Below are positions 5,603 to 8,278 of a DNA stretch of 8,278 nt, one piece after another; the first letter of the stretch is position 1; each line of letters begins with the position of its first letter. The DNA is taken from contig QKAI01000006.1 in assembly GCA_003246505.1 (NCBI GenBank), positions 1 through 8,278 of the forward strand, written 5' to 3'. Made by a program: the position numbers and the translations under genes. This DNA comes from Spirochaetaceae bacterium (GTDB taxonomy: Bacteria; Spirochaetota; Spirochaetia; DSM-2461). The notes below the pieces were generated by a model. The model was given only the letters and a program-made list of their open reading frames with translations, was not told where the DNA came from and did not search any database.

Positions 5603-6286
5603 ATGATCGAATTAGTAAATATCGAGAAACACTATGATCTGGGGGAGATGAAAGTCAAGGCTCTGGACGGAATATCACTCACCATCAATCGGGGGGATTT
5701 CGTAGCCGTCATGGGGCCCTCCGGATCGGGGAAATCCACCCTTATGAACATTGTGGGACTGCTGGACAGCTCCACCGGGGGTACATATAAACTGGAAGGC
5801 TACGAGATTCATGACCTCTCCGATAAGGAGCAGGCACGTATCAGGAATAGGCACTTCGGCTTCATATTCCAGAGCTTCAACCTTTTCCCCGAACTGAACG
5901 CCCTGGAGAACGTCATGCTCCCCATGGGATACGCGGGGGTCTCGCCAACGGAAAGAAAGAATCGGGCTGCGGAGCTCCTGGATCAGGTGGGCCTGAGCCA
6001 TAGGCTTTACCACTACCCCACCATGATGTCCGGGGGAGAGCAGCAGAGAGTGGCCATCGCCCGGGCCCTGTCCAACCGGCCGGATCTGATCATCGCCGAC
6101 GAACCTACGGGAAACCTGCCCTCGGACAAGGGCAAAGAGATTCTGGACACACTGATCAATTTGAACAGGGAGGGGGTAACGATCATGATGGTAACCCATA
6201 ACGATGACCAGGGAGCCCTGGCCCACCGGCAGATCCATATCCGGGACGGTAAAGTGGCCCAGGTAAGGGAAGGAGCTCTGAAATGA
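5603..6286 (+). CDS. ABC transporter ATPase, MacB/LolD type
   Basis: This 227-residue cytosolic ATPase is expected to power the two permeases encoded downstream. It has Walker A GPSGSGKST (38-46), Q-loop Gln90 in IFQSFNLFPELNALENVMLP (the signature of the LolD/MacB/FtsE group), ABC signature MSGGEQQR (142-149), Walker B LIIADEP with catalytic E167, and H-loop H199. The D-loop reads GNLPSDKG (170-177), with Pro173 where most ATPases have Asp. Everything else needed for hydrolysis is present. In E. coli MacB this domain is fused to the permease; here it is separate, as in LolD. AGGAGA at 5592-5597 precedes the start. Its stop overlaps the next gene's start as ATGA, which implies translational coupling. 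Confidence 0.95.
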   Translation: MIELVNIEKHYDLGEMKVKALDGISLTINRGDFVAVMGPSGSGKSTLMNIVGLLDSSTGGTYKLEGYEIHDLSDKEQARIRNRHFGFIFQSFNLFPELNALENVMLPMGYAGVSPTERKNRAAELLDQVGLSHRLYHYPTMMSGGEQQRVAIARALSNRPDLIIADEPTGNLPSDKGKEILDTLINLNREGVTIMMVTHNDDQGALAHRQIHIRDGKVAQVREGALK

Positions 6287-7665
6287 GAGGCGAAGACAAC
6301 CGCATCATGACCCGGGAGATGGAGAAGAAACTGGTGGAAACCCTCCTTCTGATCCTGGCGGTGGCTCTGGGAGTCGGGGTCGCGGCTGCGGGATTCTCCC
6401 TGGCCACCACGGCGGGCATAAGATCCGCCCAGGAACTGGCCCTGCCCCAGTACCGGGAGATTGCCGTTTCCACCCGTACCGAGGCGGAGGACTTCGACTC
6501 CCCCGCCCAGATGGGCTCCGATGAGACGGTGACCCTGACCATTGCCGATCTGGCGGCGGTGGAGGAGATCCCCGACGTGACCGGAGGGTTTATCATGCAG
6601 GAGGACAACTACCGCCTGGGCAACCCCATGTCCCGGTTCGGCGGTGGCCAGTCTCCCCCCGATGGCGGCGGCGCCCCCCCGGAAGGGGATATGGCCCCCG
6701 GGGAGGATCAGCCCGCCGATGCCCCCGCTCCGCCCCAGGACGACCGCTTCGCCTCCATGCAGGAGGCCATGGCCGAGATGAACGCGGAAATGGAGAACGA
6801 GCCGGAGCCGATTATCGAGGAACTTCACGGGTACGCCGTCTCGGCGGATTTCTTCACCATCCGTGGGCTCTATACGGAAGAGGGCAGCCTCTTCACCGAG
6901 TCGGACATGGAAAACCAGCGGCCTCTCATGGTGGTGGGATCGGAGATAGCCGCCACTATTTTCGAAGATGGGATCGCCCTGGGACGGAAGCTTCAGGTTT
7001 TCGACAAGATCTATACCATCAGCGGCGTTCTCGAAGAGACGGGGACCGAGATTGACCGCCGTGTCTTCACCCCCCTCCAGGTGGGAGCCACCATGATGAT
7101 GCGCGGTCCCGGCGGATTTCACGGGGACAGCTCGGTGCTTTACTTCAGCGTGGGGGACACGGCCCATCTGAACAGGGCTGCGGATCAGCTTCTCACCTGG
7201 TTCAACGCCGAATATGGGGAAGGGGCTGTGAATCTGAACATTCCCCGGACCGAAGCGGCGGAAGCGGCTGACCGGAACGGCCGCCTGATAACCCTCATCA
7301 TGTTCCTCGCCATGGCGGGGCTGATGATCGCCTCGGTCAACGTCTCCAACATATTGATGGGGCGGGCCATGAGACGGGAGAAGATGGTAGGCATCCTCAA
7401 GGCCCTGGGAGCTTCCCGGAAAAGGATATTCCGGCTCTTCTTCGAGGAAGCTCTGGTCATCGGCATAGGCGGTTCCCTCCTGGGGGTTCTCCTCTCCCTG
7501 GCCATCACACGGATAATGACCCTGTCCATGGGACTGGAAGCCTTTTCCGCGGCGGGCGTAGCCGGAGGAATCCTGCTTGCCCTTGCCATCACCCTGGGGC
7601 TGACCCTCTATCCCGCCTTCCAGGCATCCCGGATAGAAGCGGCTCAGGCTATGAGAACAGAGTAA
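6283..7665 (+). CDS. FtsX/MacB-type ABC permease 1, with Pro/Gly-rich and Met-striped periplasmic insertion
   Basis: This 460-residue permease has the MacB/FtsX layout: membrane helix 1 (about 17-39), a large periplasmic domain (40-332), then helices 2-4 (about 333-355, 389-409, 425-446). The C-terminus carries the family motif PAFQASRIEAAQAMR (444-458). The cytosolic stretch MRREKMVGILKALGASRKRIFR (363-384 region) is the coupling segment that contacts the ATPase. Within the periplasmic domain, residues 120-153 form a low-complexity insertion of Gly, Pro, Asp and Glu. It is followed by a predicted helix with Met at 159, 163, 166 and 170. The start overlaps the ATPase stop by 4 bases and has AAGGAG (6270-6275) 7 nt upstream. 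Such permeases use mechanotransmission rather than a transport channel through the membrane: they act on periplasmic substrates and drive an adaptor/TolC path. The substrate cannot be inferred. Confidence 0.92.
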   Translation: MRGEDNRIMTREMEKKLVETLLLILAVALGVGVAAAGFSLATTAGIRSAQELALPQYREIAVSTRTEAEDFDSPAQMGSDETVTLTIADLAAVEEIPDVTGGFIMQEDNYRLGNPMSRFGGGQSPPDGGGAPPEGDMAPGEDQPADAPAPPQDDRFASMQEAMAEMNAEMENEPEPIIEELHGYAVSADFFTIRGLYTEEGSLFTESDMENQRPLMVVGSEIAATIFEDGIALGRKLQVFDKIYTISGVLEETGTEIDRRVFTPLQVGATMMMRGPGGFHGDSSVLYFSVGDTAHLNRAADQLLTWFNAEYGEGAVNLNIPRTEAAEAADRNGRLITLIMFLAMAGLMIASVNVSNILMGRAMRREKMVGILKALGASRKRIFRLFFEEALVIGIGGSLLGVLLSLAITRIMTLSMGLEAFSAAGVAGGILLALAITLGLTLYPAFQASRIEAAQAMRTE

Positions 7666-7676
7666 GGAGTAATAGT

Positions 7677-8278
7677 ATGCTAAATGCTCTCTGGGCGGAT
7701 TTGAAGAAATCCCCCGTGAAAATGATATTGACCCTGCTGACCGTCGCCCTGGGAACGGGGCTTCTGATGCTGGCCCTGAGCGTCAGCGGTTATCTTGAGA
7801 ACACGGTTACGGAAAAACTGGACAAGGGAGGGGTTATCCTCTCTTACGCCAACGGGACCTGGGACGGGGATACCCTGGAAGAGCAGAGACCTTCCAGGAC
7901 CGATCAGAACGTGATCGATTATCTCGCCCAGGAGCTTGACGGCTTCTCCGCCGGCGCCCCGGTGGACAGGGTCGACTGGGACTCTATCAAGGTGGGTTCC
8001 AACAGCTGGCAGATCAGAACCGCCGTAGGCACCACGCCGGAATATGGGGAAGTCATGTCCCTGAACATGGTGGAGGGTGTATTCTTCACCGAGGAGCAGA
8101 GCAGCAAGGGAAGCAAGGTCGCCGTTATAAGCGAGTCCCTGGCGGAACAGCTCTACGGATCCACCGCCGGGGCAATAGGCAAAACCTTCAATCCCCCGGA
8201 GAATCAGTTCCAGCGCCCCGGATCAAACAATGAGAGCCGGGCCGTTATCACCTATACGGTAATCGGAGTCTTCGAAGA
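7677..8278 (+). CDS. FtsX/MacB-type ABC permease 2 (C-terminus beyond window)
   Basis: The frame is open from the ATG at 7677 to the edge, giving 200 residues and two extra bases. AAGGAG at 7664-7669, which includes the last bases of the preceding gene's stop, lies 7 nt upstream; the gap to permease 1 is 11 bases. The protein begins MLNALWADLKKSPVKMILTL, with membrane helix 1 at about 16-38. A MacB-like periplasmic domain follows, with segments such as SLNMVEGVFFTEEQ and KVAVISESLAEQLYG that match the topology of permease 1 (FFTIRGLYTEEGSLFTESD, MVVGSEIAATIF). It lacks the Pro/Gly-rich insertion in the visible part. It should pair with permease 1 to form a heterodimer on one ATPase type. The C-terminal three helices are outside the window. 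Confidence 0.88.
   Translation, partial: MLNALWADLKKSPVKMILTLLTVALGTGLLMLALSVSGYLENTVTEKLDKGGVILSYANGTWDGDTLEEQRPSRTDQNVIDYLAQELDGFSAGAPVDRVDWDSIKVGSNSWQIRTAVGTTPEYGEVMSLNMVEGVFFTEEQSSKGSKVAVISESLAEQLYGSTAGAIGKTFNPPENQFQRPGSNNESRAVITYTVIGVFE

Noticed and set aside
6013..7167. A 384-codon leftward open frame across the ATPase and permease 1 genes
   Set aside because: It crosses the boundary of two clearly real, coupled genes, is His/Gly-rich without a domain, and has no leftward promoter or Shine-Dalgarno that I can see.

Overview
The window carries two export modules joined by a two-component system. Codon use is uniform and GC-rich throughout, with strong AGGAGG-type ribosome binding sites and AT-rich promoter islands at about 114-215 and 4105-4250. 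A periplasmic adaptor plus MacB/LolD-type ABC genes suggests a double-membraned bacterium. A free-living spirochaete is one possibility, but this is a low-confidence impression; no rRNA or other taxonomic marker is present. I found no tRNA, rRNA, CRISPR array, insertion sequence or phage gene.

Layout. Positions 1-113 hold the start of a leftward, truncated membrane-protein gene. Positions 155-1848 form a rightward metal-efflux operon: a promoter overlapped by a perfect 20-bp palindrome, an ArsR/SmtB-family metal sensor (216-566), and a SO_0444/YraQ-type metal permease with a C-terminal heavy-metal-associated (HMA) domain (559-1848). A Shine-Dalgarno sequence and ATG inside the permease gene could also yield the HMA domain as a free 66-residue chaperone. 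Positions 4107-1845 hold a leftward histidine kinase and response regulator pair; its last gene collides with the permease gene, the two sharing the bases CTAG as stop codons. From 4254 to the right edge runs a rightward efflux operon: a MacA-like adaptor (4254-5579), a stand-alone ABC ATPase (5603-6286), and two different FtsX/MacB-type permeases (6283-7665, and 7677 to the edge, truncated).

How they work together. The metal sensor should repress its own operon until Zn(II) or a similar metal binds, after which the permease exports the metal with help from the HMA domain. The kinase/regulator pair is divergent from the MacAB-like operon and probably controls it. The 146-bp region between them has a near-consensus leftward promoter that would make a leaderless kinase mRNA, three TTTACA direct repeats resembling an OmpR-family target, and a candidate 25-codon upstream ORF with its own Shine-Dalgarno. 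The substrate of the ABC system cannot be read from the sequence.

The individual protein families are known. The less ordinary points are the nested chaperone start, the shared-stop convergent junction with a 10-bp GC hairpin just inside it, the leaderless kinase promoter, the upstream small ORF, and a Pro/Gly-rich plus Met-striped insertion in the first ABC permease.
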